64,000 bases of DNA from Vibrio sp. HA2012 (GCF_002812955.1 NZ_PFXK01000001.1:682001-746000), one strand, 5' to 3'. Positions 9,674 to 18,642 are shown, numbered from the stretch's first letter. Translations and numbers: made by a program. The notes: generated from the letters alone by a model not told the origin.

Positions 9674-10216
9674 CTACTCTGCGTTTTTAAACGACTTCAT
9701 AGCCTGCAGATGGTGGGAGATTTTCTTGAATTTATGGGTTTCCTTATCGTCCCAAATGATATCGTAATACGGCTCCAGCTCGGCTGCTGTTATCTTACTG
9801 TCCAGAGCTTCGTCCTGAGTCGACAATACGACCATACAGCGACCTTTATTTTTGGTGCGGAACTTTTCAACACATTTGGTTGCGATGTCTTCATATTCTT
9901 CCGGGCGATCAATCTTTCCTTCCATGTTATTTTCCGGATGGAGATTAGGATTAAATATCACCTGTTTTATTCCACATAAAAAGCCGATTCTTTCTGACCA
10001 GTACCCACCTAAGCCAACCCCGCAGATCAATGGAGACGGGTCATCTGATAGCTGAATTGCTTTGTTCACTTCTTTCAAAAGATGCTGCATATCATGCTTA
10101 GGATGGAGTGTGCTGTAATTGACAAAACGGACATCGTCATCGATAAACTCAAGCTGTAATACTTTCTCATGATTACCGGGACTGGTGGAGTCAAAACCAT
10201 GCAGGTAAATTATCAT
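9674..10216 (-). CDS. ycfP: YcfP-family alpha/beta-hydrolase-like protein (UPF0227)
   Basis: 180-residue cytosolic protein of the YcfP/YqiA group of alpha/beta-hydrolase-fold proteins. It opens with [18 protein letters not shown] (oxyanion-side HGF), and has the nucleophile-elbow region [16 protein letters not shown], where the usual serine of GxSxG is replaced (GVGLGG), then [11 protein letters not shown] and [16 protein letters not shown] with the likely acid and histidine. The replaced serine is typical of YcfP and makes esterase activity uncertain; the function is not established. It follows thiK on the same strand, as the two are grouped in enterobacteria. Confidence 0.88.
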   Translation of the reverse strand: MIIYLHGFDSTSPGNHEKVLQLEFIDDDVRFVNYSTLHPKHDMQHLLKEVNKAIQLSDDPSPLICGVGLGGYWSERIGFLCGIKQVIFNPNLHPENNMEGKIDRPEEYEDIATKCVEKFRTKNKGRCMVVLSTQDEALDSKITAAELEPYYDIIWDDKETHKFKKISHHLQAMKSFKNAE

Positions 10217-10290
10217 GCTGCTTCCCTCATTATTGTTATCTTCTTGATCCAGATACCCTTAGCTTAAAAGCCTTACCGGTGAAACACAAA

Positions 10291-11142
10291 CTATCTCATC
10301 GAATTAAGTATCAACTTTAGCTGTCTGGCATGTTGCAAATAACTCTCATCCTGCCATAACTGATAGCCCAGCAGATACCAGAGCATCGTCATCATCTGAT
10401 TATGCGGTTTCCAGGCATTTACCCCCTGAAACCAGATACCCACGTCTTCTATATTACGAATTTTGCAATAATTGGCTACCGCCAAAGGCATATCCAGTTG
10501 CTCAGTTTCAATCGTCATGGCCAAATCCATGCGCGGGTCACCGACCCCGGCATATTCCCAGTCAATGACTTTTAACCCTTGTTCCGTAGTAATCAGATTA
10601 TACCGCCCGAGGTCAAGATGGCATAAGGAAGGAGAAACCGGAGCAATGACAGGAAGTTGCCGCCATTTAAAATAGAGTTTTTCGTATTCGCTATCTTTAA
10701 ACTTCGGCTGTAACTGATACCAGTAACCATCAACTTTAGATGTATAGGAAAAAAGCGGGATAGGTTTGTTACGGACATCGACGGCATGGATCCTTGCCAA
10801 CATACCTATCAGCTCGAACTCATGTACAGGAGTACTAAGCAACTCACCGGAAATCCATTCCACCAGCAGACCATGCTCATTAATAAAAACCGGATCCGGA
10901 GCAAAATGGGAAGATTTCAGCGCATCCAGAAGACGATACTCACGAACCCGCGATATCCCATAGGCAGAAGAGACAGAAGACACCGGTCGCCAGACATAAG
11001 GGTGTCCATCCTGAGTGATAATTTTCCAGCAACGGTTTGTCAATCCTCCGGACAGGATTTCAGCGATACGCGGCGGTTCCGGAAAAAAGTGTTCCAGCGA
11101 TGACAAGGATTCATCGAGTGACCGTGCCTCTTCCCAACTCAT
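10291..11142 (-). CDS. thiK: Thiamine kinase-like phosphotransferase (ThiK/YcfN family)
   Basis: About 283 residues of the aminoglycoside-phosphotransferase/choline-kinase fold. Landmarks are the glycine-rich loop GGLTNRCWKI, the catalytic segment SLCHLDLGRYNLI (HxDxxxxN type, here with the expected H and D), and the metal-binding DWEYAG with GDPRMDLA. Next to lpoB and ycfL, this matches the E. coli thiamine kinase gene, which salvages thiamine to thiamine phosphate. I chose the ATG at 11142; a GTG at 11151 with AGGA upstream is equally possible. A start at 11211 would overlap lpoB by 50 bases and is unlikely. Unlike E. coli, nagZ is not found between this gene and ycfP. Confidence 0.82.
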   Translation of the reverse strand: MSWEEARSLDESLSSLEHFFPEPPRIAEILSGGLTNRCWKIITQDGHPYVWRPVSSVSSAYGISRVREYRLLDALKSSHFAPDPVFINEHGLLVEWISGELLSTPVHEFELIGMLARIHAVDVRNKPIPLFSYTSKVDGYWYQLQPKFKDSEYEKLYFKWRQLPVIAPVSPSLCHLDLGRYNLITTEQGLKVIDWEYAGVGDPRMDLAMTIETEQLDMPLAVANYCKIRNIEDVGIWFQGVNAWKPHNQMMTMLWYLLGYQLWQDESYLQHARQLKLILNSMR

Positions 11143-11161
11143 CTTTGCCACCAGAATATCC

Positions 11162-11752
11162 TCAGAAGCCAAGCAGACTCTTTGATTCCTGCTTACGAAT
11201 TTCTGTTTCATCCGCCCATTCGATGATTCCGCTCTGCAGGTCCATCAGACGCATGGTCATTTTATAGTAGACATCTTTATCACTGCCGGACTGTTTTACA
11301 ATACTGGCCAGATTACCATACAGCATATACTCAGCTCCGACCATCCGGCCAAACTGAATGGCACTACTGCTGTTAACCAATTCATCATTATTCTGAAAGT
11401 TCAACTGCTTACGCACCGATTCTACTCTGTCCATATCCACAAAACGGAACTTGCCTGAGTTCAGCATCTTCGTACTGACTGAATCGGTAATTGACTCAGT
11501 ATCAATATGTTCACTGGTTTTATTTTTAATACGCTCCACAAAGACTATCGGTCTCTTATCGTGTGTAATTGCACCGACGGCACCGGACATCAGCATACTG
11601 TCGACCATCTCTGCCGCAATCGTCTGTAGATCACTGGAACCAAAATCAATGGTTGTCGTTTCAATTTCCTGCGCATCGCCATAAGTAACCCGATTCGAAC
11701 ATCCGCCCAGCATCAAAGCCAGACCAATCAAAATAAGCATACTATTTTTCAT
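11162..11752 (-). CDS. lpoB: LpoB, outer-membrane lipoprotein activator of PBP1B
   Basis: 196-residue lipoprotein. The signal peptide MKNSMLILIGLALMLGGC ends in a clear lipobox LGGC. The mature region DLQTIAAEMVDSML ... RPIVFVERIKNKTSEHIDTESITDSV and GAEYMLYGNLASIVKQ follows the LpoB (YcfM) family. LpoB reaches through the periplasm to stimulate the peptidoglycan synthase PBP1B. I place the start at 11752, which has AGGA six bases upstream; the ATG at 11767 has no such signal and lies directly after the ycfL stop. Next to ycfL and thiK, as in enterobacteria. Confidence 0.9.
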   Translation of the reverse strand: MKNSMLILIGLALMLGGCSNRVTYGDAQEIETTTIDFGSSDLQTIAAEMVDSMLMSGAVGAITHDKRPIVFVERIKNKTSEHIDTESITDSVSTKMLNSGKFRFVDMDRVESVRKQLNFQNNDELVNSSSAIQFGRMVGAEYMLYGNLASIVKQSGSDKDVYYKMTMRLMDLQSGIIEWADETEIRKQESKSLLGF

Positions 11753-11767
11753 TACAATTCCTTCCAT

Positions 11768-12172
11768 CTATTCGTCTATCTGACGGATTTGCACCCGAAA
11801 CTGTGTGCCTCTCGGGTTAACGGATACTTCAGAAACCGAAATTACGTCATAACCGTGAACAACGGCACCTTTCCACGCAGCCTGTTTTGAATTGACTTCC
11901 AGTCCGTCATCGTCATACCAGTAAAAACGATACTGTATATGTTGGTCACTGCCATATTGACTGCTTAAAGTCACAATACCCCGGGAGTGCCCCTCAGACT
12001 CGATAATGGCAATATCCCCCACTTCCAGACGGTTGCCCAAAACCCTGTCAGCAAATACGACTTTTTGTGTCTGGCTGTCAACCCGCAGACCCGCCGTTAT
12101 GCTTGTACAGCCAGCCATAAAAAATACAGCAGATAAGCAACAGGCCAGACTTTTTTTCAGAATTATATCCAT
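11768..12172 (-). CDS. ycfL: YcfL-family lipoprotein (DUF1425)
   Basis: 134 residues with a lipoprotein signal peptide (LACCLSAVFFMAGC, lipobox MAGC about residue 22). The rest (VVFADRVLGNRLEVGDIAI ... QYRFYWYDDDGLEV, ending RVQIRQID) matches the YcfL family, small envelope lipoproteins of unknown function that sit beside lpoB. GGAGG lies seven bases before the ATG, and the start follows the upstream stop without a gap, so it is part of the hinT-lpoB operon. A role with LpoB is suggested by location only. Confidence 0.85.
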   Translation of the reverse strand: MDIILKKSLACCLSAVFFMAGCTSITAGLRVDSQTQKVVFADRVLGNRLEVGDIAIIESEGHSRGIVTLSSQYGSDQHIQYRFYWYDDDGLEVNSKQAAWKGAVVHGYDVISVSEVSVNPRGTQFRVQIRQIDE

Positions 12173-13582
12173 TTACAAACCTCCCAGCTGTTTGTGCCAG
12201 ACAGTACAATGACTTCCCTGACGCGAAAGCCAGACAAATACGGTTTCTCCGGCCTTTATCTTTACATTGTAGCTCCGGTTTTCCGCAGTGAAACCACCAA
12301 GCTCAAGTGAATACTCTCCGGGTAAGAGGTAATGACTGGAACTGTACACCTTTGCCGGAAGCGTCTGCCAGCTACGGGTATCCGGCTGCTCTGTCAACAT
12401 GTTCCAGACATTCAACAATACATTACCTGTGCTATCACTTTCCTGAGCAGCTCCTCGCCGCAGCTGTTCTTTAGCGATAACCCGCAACACCAGTCTTGTC
12501 ACCATCATAGGAATTCGTTCCGTCAAATCTTGCTGTGCCATCAGATTGACATCAGTAAGCAGCGATTGTGTCAGGGCTGTGCCATTTAAGCGCAACAATG
12601 GAAACTTTTCCTCGGCACGGAACGGATAATACGGCAATGACAGTGAATGCAGCGCAACACCACCACCGGAAAAAAACGGCAATGAAAGCGTCCACCCCTG
12701 ACGGGTAGCCACAATACTTTGCTCATCCAGCACGATAATCTGGCCTTTCTTATCGTTTTCTGCATGTTGATGACCATAGCGCAGATACAAGCGTGCCAGA
12801 TCGTCTCCCACATCCAGCTTTTCTGCAACGCGGATTGTACCCTGAATAACTTGCCGGTTATCCGGTACAACTGCCAGAGCCCTCCGATAATCGACATAAG
12901 CACTATTCAGTTCACCGGCCGCCTCATACAAAAGTGCCGACAGATACAGAAGATAACCACTTTGTACTGCCTGAAGAGATTGTCCCGCATCGGGATATTG
13001 TGCCAGTACCGCCCCCAGATTCGGGCTGATACCACGTTTTTTTAATGCAGATTCAGCCTGACTAAGCTGTTCTTCACGTTTTTTTCTGGCCTGCTCCTGA
13101 ACCTGATTGGCTTTTTTTATTTCAACCAAAGCACCTTCCAGATCATTGCCTTTCAGATAGCTGAGAGCAAGGTAAAGATGCAGAAAACCCAACTCATAAT
13201 CACCTGGAGTATAGGAAGTCAGATTATCGTTGATGGCCAGCGCTCCGATATCGGTTGCCGTTTCACTTATGGATATTACAGCCAGCTCCTGCTGCTCCCG
13301 GACAGCCCGTTCGCTTTGCTCCAGATATTCCCGGCTGCGAGCATCATGAGCATTAAGAAAACTAACCCGCCCTTTTTCCATATTAGCCAGAATATCACCG
13401 CCGACAGCATCCGGCAGGAATGCTTCGGCCCCCGGGTAATCCCCCGCTCGCACAGACTGATAAAGAGCCTTATTTTGCAACGAATAATGACTGAAAAGAT
13501 TCCCTGCCGTAAAAGATGAACAGGCAGTAATCAGGCAGGAAAAAAACAGAAAAGGGAACCGGCTCCCTTTTCCGACAATCAT
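12173..13582 (-). CDS. TPR-like envelope lipoprotein (COG3014-type), function unknown
   Basis: 469-residue probable lipoprotein: the signal region FPFLFFSCLITAC ends in a lipobox ITAC (about residue 21). Residues about 140-290 look like helical repeats of the TPR kind (LALSYLKGNDLEGALVEIKKANQVQ; SALLYEAAGELNSAYVDYRRAL). The C-terminal third is beta-rich (YSSSHYLLPGEYSLELGGF; KAGETVFVWLSRQGSHCTVW). It resembles the uncharacterised COG3014 proteins next to ycfL and lpoB in vibrios. It follows hinT by six bases and touches ycfL, so one transcript is likely. An envelope role linked to peptidoglycan synthases is a guess from the neighbours. Confidence 0.7.
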   Translation of the reverse strand: MIVGKGSRFPFLFFSCLITACSSFTAGNLFSHYSLQNKALYQSVRAGDYPGAEAFLPDAVGGDILANMEKGRVSFLNAHDARSREYLEQSERAVREQQELAVISISETATDIGALAINDNLTSYTPGDYELGFLHLYLALSYLKGNDLEGALVEIKKANQVQEQARKKREEQLSQAESALKKRGISPNLGAVLAQYPDAGQSLQAVQSGYLLYLSALLYEAAGELNSAYVDYRRALAVVPDNRQVIQGTIRVAEKLDVGDDLARLYLRYGHQHAENDKKGQIIVLDEQSIVATRQGWTLSLPFFSGGGVALHSLSLPYYPFRAEEKFPLLRLNGTALTQSLLTDVNLMAQQDLTERIPMMVTRLVLRVIAKEQLRRGAAQESDSTGNVLLNVWNMLTEQPDTRSWQTLPAKVYSSSHYLLPGEYSLELGGFTAENRSYNVKIKAGETVFVWLSRQGSHCTVWHKQLGGL

Positions 13583-13588
13583 TCCGTG

Positions 13589-13939
13589 TTAGTCCAGCAG
13601 AAGGGGACCAAGTGGCCGTCCACCAAGAAGATGCATATGAATATGGTATACTTCCTGACCACCATGCGCATTACAGTTCATGATCAGACGATATCCGTCT
13701 TCATCAATACCTTCTTCTTTGGCCAGTTTTTTAGCTACTGTAAACATGCGCCCCAGCATAAGTTCATCTTCTTCTCCGATATCATTCAGAGTCGGAATGA
13801 ACTTGTTCGGAATAATAAGAACATGGCTTGGAGCTCTCGGACTGATGTCTCTGAATGCCGTAACCAGATCATCCTGATACACGATATCTGCCGGGATCTC
13901 TTTACGAATAATTTTGCTGAATATAGTTTCTTCGGCCAT
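13589..13939 (-). CDS. hinT: HinT, HIT-family purine nucleoside phosphoramidase
   Basis: 116-residue cytosolic enzyme of the histidine triad family, which hydrolyses adenosine phosphoramidates. The HxHxH motif is seen as [10 protein letters not shown] near residues 99-104, and the N terminus ([20 protein letters not shown]) and [13 protein letters not shown] segments are diagnostic. The start has GGAG seven bases upstream. It appears to be the first gene of the leftward hinT - lipoprotein - ycfL - lpoB - thiK - ycfP group. Confidence 0.96.
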   Translation of the reverse strand: MAEETIFSKIIRKEIPADIVYQDDLVTAFRDISPRAPSHVLIIPNKFIPTLNDIGEEDELMLGRMFTVAKKLAKEEGIDEDGYRLIMNCNAHGGQEVYHIHMHLLGGRPLGPLLLD

Positions 13940-14078
13940 TGAAAACTCCGTTGTTTTTGATTTTTTTCAGTATGCGTGATGACTTAGTAAAGCTCAATAT
14001 AAATGCCCGGTTAAGCAACATTTTTTATATTACATAACATTTACATTCAAAAGTCTTGCTTATGTAGACAATTCACCC

Positions 14079-14112
14079 TTGATTTTTATATGGTTAGTAC
14101 CATATCTATTAT
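14079..14112 (+). promoter_or_regulatory. Promoter with embedded palindromic operator, upstream of the CARF nuclease
   Basis: A candidate -35 box TTGATT (14079-14084) and -10 region TATCTA (14103-14108) flank a perfect inverted repeat ATATGGT-TAGT-ACCATAT (14088-14105). An operator placed between the two promoter elements would suit repression. The binding protein is unknown. The start codon at 14186 lies about 70 bases downstream. Confidence 0.45.
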
Positions 14113-14185
14113 GTGGTCGGCTTCTCGTTTTATTCTACCTTTTTGCCTGCCATCTTATTTTCATAATAATAATTGAGGAAATGAT

Positions 14186-15358
14186 ATGGCTATTCATGTA
14201 GGCATCATTGATCAAGACCCGATTCGGTTGGTAACTCCCTTGCTGGATAAACGAGTGCTGTGTAAGCACATTGTGTTTATTGGTGATCAGACACAACAGA
14301 CAATGTATCTGCGCCTTAAATCCGTTCTGGATCAGCATAAGATTACAACCGAGTTTTACGAAATTCCCTCAGCCATTGATACCTCTCTGATAAAAAAATC
14401 CATTCAGGCGCTCGGGGAAGACCTTATGGCCCGGGGCAGAGCAATAAAACTGAACGCCAGTTGTGGTGTCCGTCACCGCCTTCTGACTGTCTATGAAATG
14501 TTTCGCAAATATTGCTGGGAAATTTTTGTCGTCGAACCGAACAGTGACAAAATCTGCTGGCTTTATCCGGAGGAGCTTCCGGACATTCAGGTTGATGACA
14601 GAATTACCATTTCGGATTATCTCACCATCTTCGGAGCCAGAGCTGAATTTAACGCGCCGGATATTCCGGAACAACTGGATCAAAAACTGTATCAGATCGG
14701 ACAAAAATGGGCTGGTAATGCACTGGAACTGGGACCTGGGCTGGCAACCCTGAACTATCTGGCCACTACGTGCCGTAAAGAACAGAAGCTGGATGTCGAG
14801 CTGACAGAAAAGCAACAGGGCTACCGGGAATTGAATATGCTGCTTTCCGATCTGGCAGAAGCCGGACTGGCAACATATCAGAACGGGACTCTTACCTTCT
14901 ACAGTGAAGATACCCGCCGCTTCTCCAACGGAGAGTGGCTGGAAACCCTAGTACACAGTACAGTAAAACAGATACAGGATCAGTTGCCCACCATTCAGGA
15001 TCGATCACTAAACGTACAGGTTTACCGTCAGCTCGGAGACAAAGAAGTTCGCAATGAGCTGGATGTCGCCACTGTGGTAAATAACAAGCTGCATATTATT
15101 GAGTGTAAGACAAAAGGTATGCGGGATGACGGGGATGATACCCTGTACAAACTAGAATCCCTGCGGGATCTTTTAGGAGGCATTCAGGCCAGAGCCATGC
15201 TGGTCAGTTTTCGTCCTCTGCGGCATAATGATATTACCCGAGCGGAGGATCTCGGTCTGGCACTTATCGGTCCGGACGAGCTGAAAGATCTAAAACTTCA
15301 CCTGACCACCTGGTTTACTGAAGCTGGCGGATATGAAGATTTGCAGCGCAAAATGTGA
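14186..15358 (+). CDS. DUF1887 / Card1-like protein: CARF domain plus PD-(D/E)XK nuclease
   Basis: 390 residues, apparently the orthologue of V. cholerae VC1899, a protein of the DUF1887 family that includes the type III CRISPR ancillary nuclease Card1/Can2. The N-terminal half (about 1-150) is a CARF-like Rossmann domain; the middle is a helical/winged-helix linker; the C-terminal part holds the nuclease residues E250, D293 (in NELDV), E306 and K308 (in IIECKTKG), all present. The Card1 ligand motif TGGTK is here replaced by SCGVR near residue 92-96, so the ligand may differ. No CRISPR array, cas gene or cyclase lies in the window. A ribosome binding site GAGG is seven bases upstream. DNA or RNA cleavage is inferred, not shown. 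Confidence 0.87.
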   Translation: MAIHVGIIDQDPIRLVTPLLDKRVLCKHIVFIGDQTQQTMYLRLKSVLDQHKITTEFYEIPSAIDTSLIKKSIQALGEDLMARGRAIKLNASCGVRHRLLTVYEMFRKYCWEIFVVEPNSDKICWLYPEELPDIQVDDRITISDYLTIFGARAEFNAPDIPEQLDQKLYQIGQKWAGNALELGPGLATLNYLATTCRKEQKLDVELTEKQQGYRELNMLLSDLAEAGLATYQNGTLTFYSEDTRRFSNGEWLETLVHSTVKQIQDQLPTIQDRSLNVQVYRQLGDKEVRNELDVATVVNNKLHIIECKTKGMRDDGDDTLYKLESLRDLLGGIQARAMLVSFRPLRHNDITRAEDLGLALIGPDELKDLKLHLTTWFTEAGGYEDLQRKM

Positions 15359-15405
15359 TGCAAACCGTTTTTATGTGTAACGCAAACATATATTACACGA
15401 CAAGC

Positions 15406-15421
15406 AGTGACACAGATCACT
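15406..15421 (+). promoter_or_regulatory. CRP site in the udp promoter
   Basis: AGTGA-CACAGA-TCACT, a near-perfect CRP palindrome. It is centred 41.5 bases upstream of a start predicted from the -10 box TAGAGT at 15443-15448, the geometry of a class II activator site. CRP control of udp is known in E. coli. Confidence 0.75.
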
Positions 15422-15509
15422 CCTTGTTGTGTCATTCTCCGCTAGAGTTAGTTTTTGTATTCTACCGACCAACGATTTATCCAATGATAAATCTGAACAG
15501 GAGCTAACT

Positions 15510-16268
15510 ATGTCTCAAGCTGTTTTTCACCTTGGCATCACAACAGAAGAACTTAAAGGTGCCACTCTCGCGATCATTCCCGGAGACCCTGCGCGGGTAC
15601 AGAAAATTGCCGAAGAGATGGAAAATCCCGAATTTCTTGCCAGCCATAGAGAATACACCCTTTACCGGGCTACTCTGGACGGAAAACCAGTCGTGGTCTG
15701 CTCTACCGGGATTGGTGGCCCTTCCACCTCTATTGCCGTAGAAGAACTTGCACAGTTGGGTGTGCGTACCTTTCTCCGCGTAGGAACAACTGGAGCTATC
15801 CAACCTGATGTCCATGTCGGAGACATGATAGTCACAACCGCCTCAGTCCGACTGGATGGTGCCAGCCTCCATTTTGCTCCAATGGAATTTCCTGCCGTAG
15901 CTGATTTTGATGTGGCAACAGCAATGAAAGCTGCCGTAGAAGAAAGTGGAGCCAAAGTTCACATGGGCATAACCGCTTCCAGTGATACTTTTTATCCGGG
16001 TCAGGAACGCTATGACACATTCTCAGGACGGGTTGTAAGGCGTTTCAAAGGTTCAATGAAAGAGTGGCAGGACATGGGAGTTCTGAACTTTGAAATGGAA
16101 TCCGCCACACTACTGACCATGTGTGCCAGCTCCGGCCTGAGAGCCGGTTGTGTTGCTGGCGTTATCATCAATCGGACACACAAAGAAATCCCTGACCATT
16201 CCACACTAAAAGAAGCAGAAACCCGTTCTATCAAAGTCGTGGTTGAAGCAGCCCGAAAACTGCTGTAA
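15510..16268 (+). CDS. udp: Uridine phosphorylase
   Basis: 252-residue cytosolic enzyme that splits uridine with phosphate to uracil and ribose-1-phosphate (pyrimidine salvage). Landmarks are [14 protein letters not shown] (phosphate site), [32 protein letters not shown] and [11 protein letters not shown] (ribose/base site), in the order of the NP-I phosphorylase family. I chose the ATG at 15510, which has AGGAG six bases before it; the frame extends 27 codons upstream without a signal. Transcription probably starts near 15455 under CRP control, and a strong terminator follows at 16296. Confidence 0.96.
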   Translation: MSQAVFHLGITTEELKGATLAIIPGDPARVQKIAEEMENPEFLASHREYTLYRATLDGKPVVVCSTGIGGPSTSIAVEELAQLGVRTFLRVGTTGAIQPDVHVGDMIVTTASVRLDGASLHFAPMEFPAVADFDVATAMKAAVEESGAKVHMGITASSDTFYPGQERYDTFSGRVVRRFKGSMKEWQDMGVLNFEMESATLLTMCASSGLRAGCVAGVIINRTHKEIPDHSTLKEAETRSIKVVVEAARKLL

Positions 16269-16295
16269 TTCCGGACAGAAAGTCACTAAAGCAGA

Positions 16296-16329
16296 ATAAC
16301 GCCCTGATATTACATCAGGGCGTTATTTT
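16296..16329. terminator. Bidirectional terminator between udp and the response regulator
   Basis: A 13-bp perfect stem, ATAACGCCCTGAT with ATCAGGGCGTTAT around a five-base loop, followed by TTTA on the plus strand and with A/T-rich flanks on both sides. It sits between the convergent udp and response-regulator stops. Confidence 0.85.
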
Positions 16330-16345
16330 AAAGAACCAACCAATA

Positions 16346-16819
16346 TCAGCGCAGACGCCGGAGGAGAACATTCTGGTCTAATTCCTCCTGAACCTTCGAA
16401 TAGTCCAGTCCCCGGTCAAAAATATATTCCGTCACTAATGTCTGAACCCGACTCAGAAGTTCCTCTGCATTCCACGGCTTCTCAAAATAACTTTCAATCC
16501 GGGCCTGATTAATCGCTGTAATTGTATCGCTATGAGTCGCCTGACCGGTCAGCAGAATTTTCTTCGTATCCATAAAACGTGAATCCATAGATATTTCCGT
16601 CAATAGCTCAACCCCGGTTTTACCCGGCATCACATGGTCGGAAATAACGACTGCAATAAACTCGCCTTCAGCATCCAGTTCATCCATCAATTCCAGTGCT
16701 TCATCGGCAGATTCACAATCCTCAATATTAAGCCAGCCACTTAATGGCTCCATATCCTGCAATACTGCACTCAGCACTTCCCGTTGATCGTCAACACAGA
16801 TCAGATTTAATTTATCCAT
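16346..16819 (-). CDS. Stand-alone response regulator (receiver domain only)
   Basis: 157 residues containing one CheY-like receiver domain and no output domain. The acidic pair is in LICVDDQ, the phospho-acceptor aspartate in VVISDHVMPGKTG (about residue 57), the threonine in ILLTGQA and the lysine in YFEKPW. A short tail of about 25 residues (FDRGLDYSKVQEELDQNVLLRR) may form a helix. I chose the ATG at 16819 because AGGA lies five bases upstream; the longer frame to 16858 has none. No histidine kinase is adjacent, so the partner and target are unknown. Confidence 0.9.
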   Translation of the reverse strand: MDKLNLICVDDQREVLSAVLQDMEPLSGWLNIEDCESADEALELMDELDAEGEFIAVVISDHVMPGKTGVELLTEISMDSRFMDTKKILLTGQATHSDTITAINQARIESYFEKPWNAEELLSRVQTLVTEYIFDRGLDYSKVQEELDQNVLLRRLR

Positions 16820-16966
16820 ACTCGTCCTCGACTGGCTGTTCAAGCCTAGACATTGCATCCCCCATATTACTTGCTAACGTAATACGTCCTTGGTTCCCAT
16901 TTGACATCAATTTTCACTGCATACTTTTCTATATACCCGAATGATCTCAAGATACCTGAGTATAAA

Positions 16967-18385
16967 TCACCCGATAAAGCCCACCATCTTCAGCAGCCAC
17001 ACCAGCACAAAACTGCCCAGCACCCCCACGACACCCAGCAAGGCTCCCACTTTAGCCATCTGACTGCTCTGTACATTTCCGGTTGCATGTGCCAAAGCAT
17101 TAGGCGGAGTACTAATGGGTAAAGACATCCCCAGCGATGCGGCAAAAGTAACAACCAGAATTAATGTCATTTCCCCACCCAGCGGAGCCAGTGAGGTCAT
17201 TGATGCCCCCAGAGCCGCCATAATCGGCATCAACAGGTTTGCAGTCGCCGTATGTGACATAAAATTAGCCATAAGCAGACAAAGGAAAGCCGCTCCGAAT
17301 AGCACAACATAAGGAGAGTAAGCATCAAAAGGAATGCTGTGTACCATTAGTTTTGCCAGACCGGTTTTATCCAGAGCGTAACCCAGTGCAATACCGCCGG
17401 AAACCAGCCAGAGCACATCCCAGGAAATTTTCTTCAGATCTTCTTTGTTAATAATGCCGGTGACAGAAAATACGGCGACCGGGATCATTGCAACAGTGTA
17501 AGAGTTCATACCATGCACTGAACCCATCAGCCACAATATAATCGTCAGTCCAAACGTAATATATACAGTGATGGCCTTCGGCGTTTTCAGGAACTTGCCT
17601 TTGATATTGAGTTCCATCTTTTCCTGTTCCGCCGTATACAGGTAATTGATCAGAAACCAGGCTAATGCCATCATGATGACAACAAACGGAACACCAAAAC
17701 CCATCCACTCACCGAAAGTAATGTGAAAATCACCGACCAGATATTTTAGTGCAATCGCATTCGGAGGCGTCCCTATTGGTGTGCCAATTCCCCCGATATT
17801 AGCGGCAACCGGAATGCAGAGAGCAAAGGCAACCCGTCCGGGATCTTTGGGTCCAAACAAAGCAATCACAGGCGTCAGTATGGAGAGCATCATCGCTGTT
17901 GTAGCCGTATTCGACATAAACATAGAGAAGATCCCGGTGATCAACATCAGCCCCAGCATAACGAACTTAGGATTACTGCCAAATGGCTTCAGCAAGACAC
18001 GCGCCAGATTAACATCCAGCCGATATTTAGTTGCCGCCATAGCAAGAAAAAAACCACCAAGAAATAACATGATAATAGGACTGGCAAAGGTTGCCATAAC
18101 TTCATTATATTGAAGCAATGCACCAAAATGCGGCTGTCCTTCGGAAAAACGGAAAAAAACCAGCCCCTTATTTGAAAGCAAAAGCAACTCCAGCACAATA
18201 ATCACTACTGATGTTGCATAGATAGGAATCGGCTCGAAAACCCAGCAAAGTGCTGCCAACAGAAAAATGGCGATCAGTCGTTGCTGAATAATCGTTATTC
18301 CTTCAAATGGAAAAGCCGAAAGAGGCAATATAAGGATAAAACATGGGATCACTAACGGAATTAGGTACTTAAGGTACTGACGCAT
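16967..18385 (-). CDS. SLC13/DASS-family sodium-coupled anion symporter
   Basis: 472-residue inner-membrane transporter of the divalent-anion:sodium symporter family, whose members import dicarboxylates, citrate or sulfate. More than ten hydrophobic segments are seen. The two family signature loops are present as SNTATTAMM (about residue 160) and SHTATANLL (about 375); the second has His where the classical succinate transporters have Asn. The glycine-rich GGIGTPIGTPPN and LPISTPPNALAHATG stretches line the substrate site in this family. The substrate cannot be told. The gene is followed only by the response regulator, 147 bases away. Confidence 0.88.
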   Translation of the reverse strand: MRQYLKYLIPLVIPCFILILPLSAFPFEGITIIQQRLIAIFLLAALCWVFEPIPIYATSVVIIVLELLLLSNKGLVFFRFSEGQPHFGALLQYNEVMATFASPIIMLFLGGFFLAMAATKYRLDVNLARVLLKPFGSNPKFVMLGLMLITGIFSMFMSNTATTAMMLSILTPVIALFGPKDPGRVAFALCIPVAANIGGIGTPIGTPPNAIALKYLVGDFHITFGEWMGFGVPFVVIMMALAWFLINYLYTAEQEKMELNIKGKFLKTPKAITVYITFGLTIILWLMGSVHGMNSYTVAMIPVAVFSVTGIINKEDLKKISWDVLWLVSGGIALGYALDKTGLAKLMVHSIPFDAYSPYVVLFGAAFLCLLMANFMSHTATANLLMPIMAALGASMTSLAPLGGEMTLILVVTFAASLGMSLPISTPPNALAHATGNVQSSQMAKVGALLGVVGVLGSFVLVWLLKMVGFIG

Positions 18386-18613
18386 AATGATTCAAAGCTT
18401 CCAGATAATAGTTTTAATAAAACCGGGTAATGCAGTACCGGTTCACATGGAAACATTATGTTGCTATTTAGTTACTTTTTTTGGTCTCAGATCAAATTTC
18501 AATCATCTGATGAATAGAAAAAGACTTTTATATGAGCCCTATCACTTGGTAATCAGATTCACTCTGTCTCTGACGTCGTATTCTTCACAAAAATATGCCA
18601 CGAACCTCATATA

Positions 18614-18642
18614 GATAAAAGGCGTCATAGACGTCTTTTATC
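18614..18642 (-). terminator. Terminator downstream of the CBS gene
   Basis: Stem GATAAAAGGCGTC with GACGTCTTTTATC (one mismatch) around a three-base loop, 19 bases past the CBS stop. The A/T arms supply the U run in either direction. The remainder of the gap 18386-18613 shows no gene I can support; it should hold the SLC13 promoter. Confidence 0.65.

Noticed and set aside
18387..18614. 75-codon rightward frame between the SLC13 and CBS genes
   Set aside because: No ribosome binding site and no recognisable sequence; it overlaps the expected SLC13 promoter.
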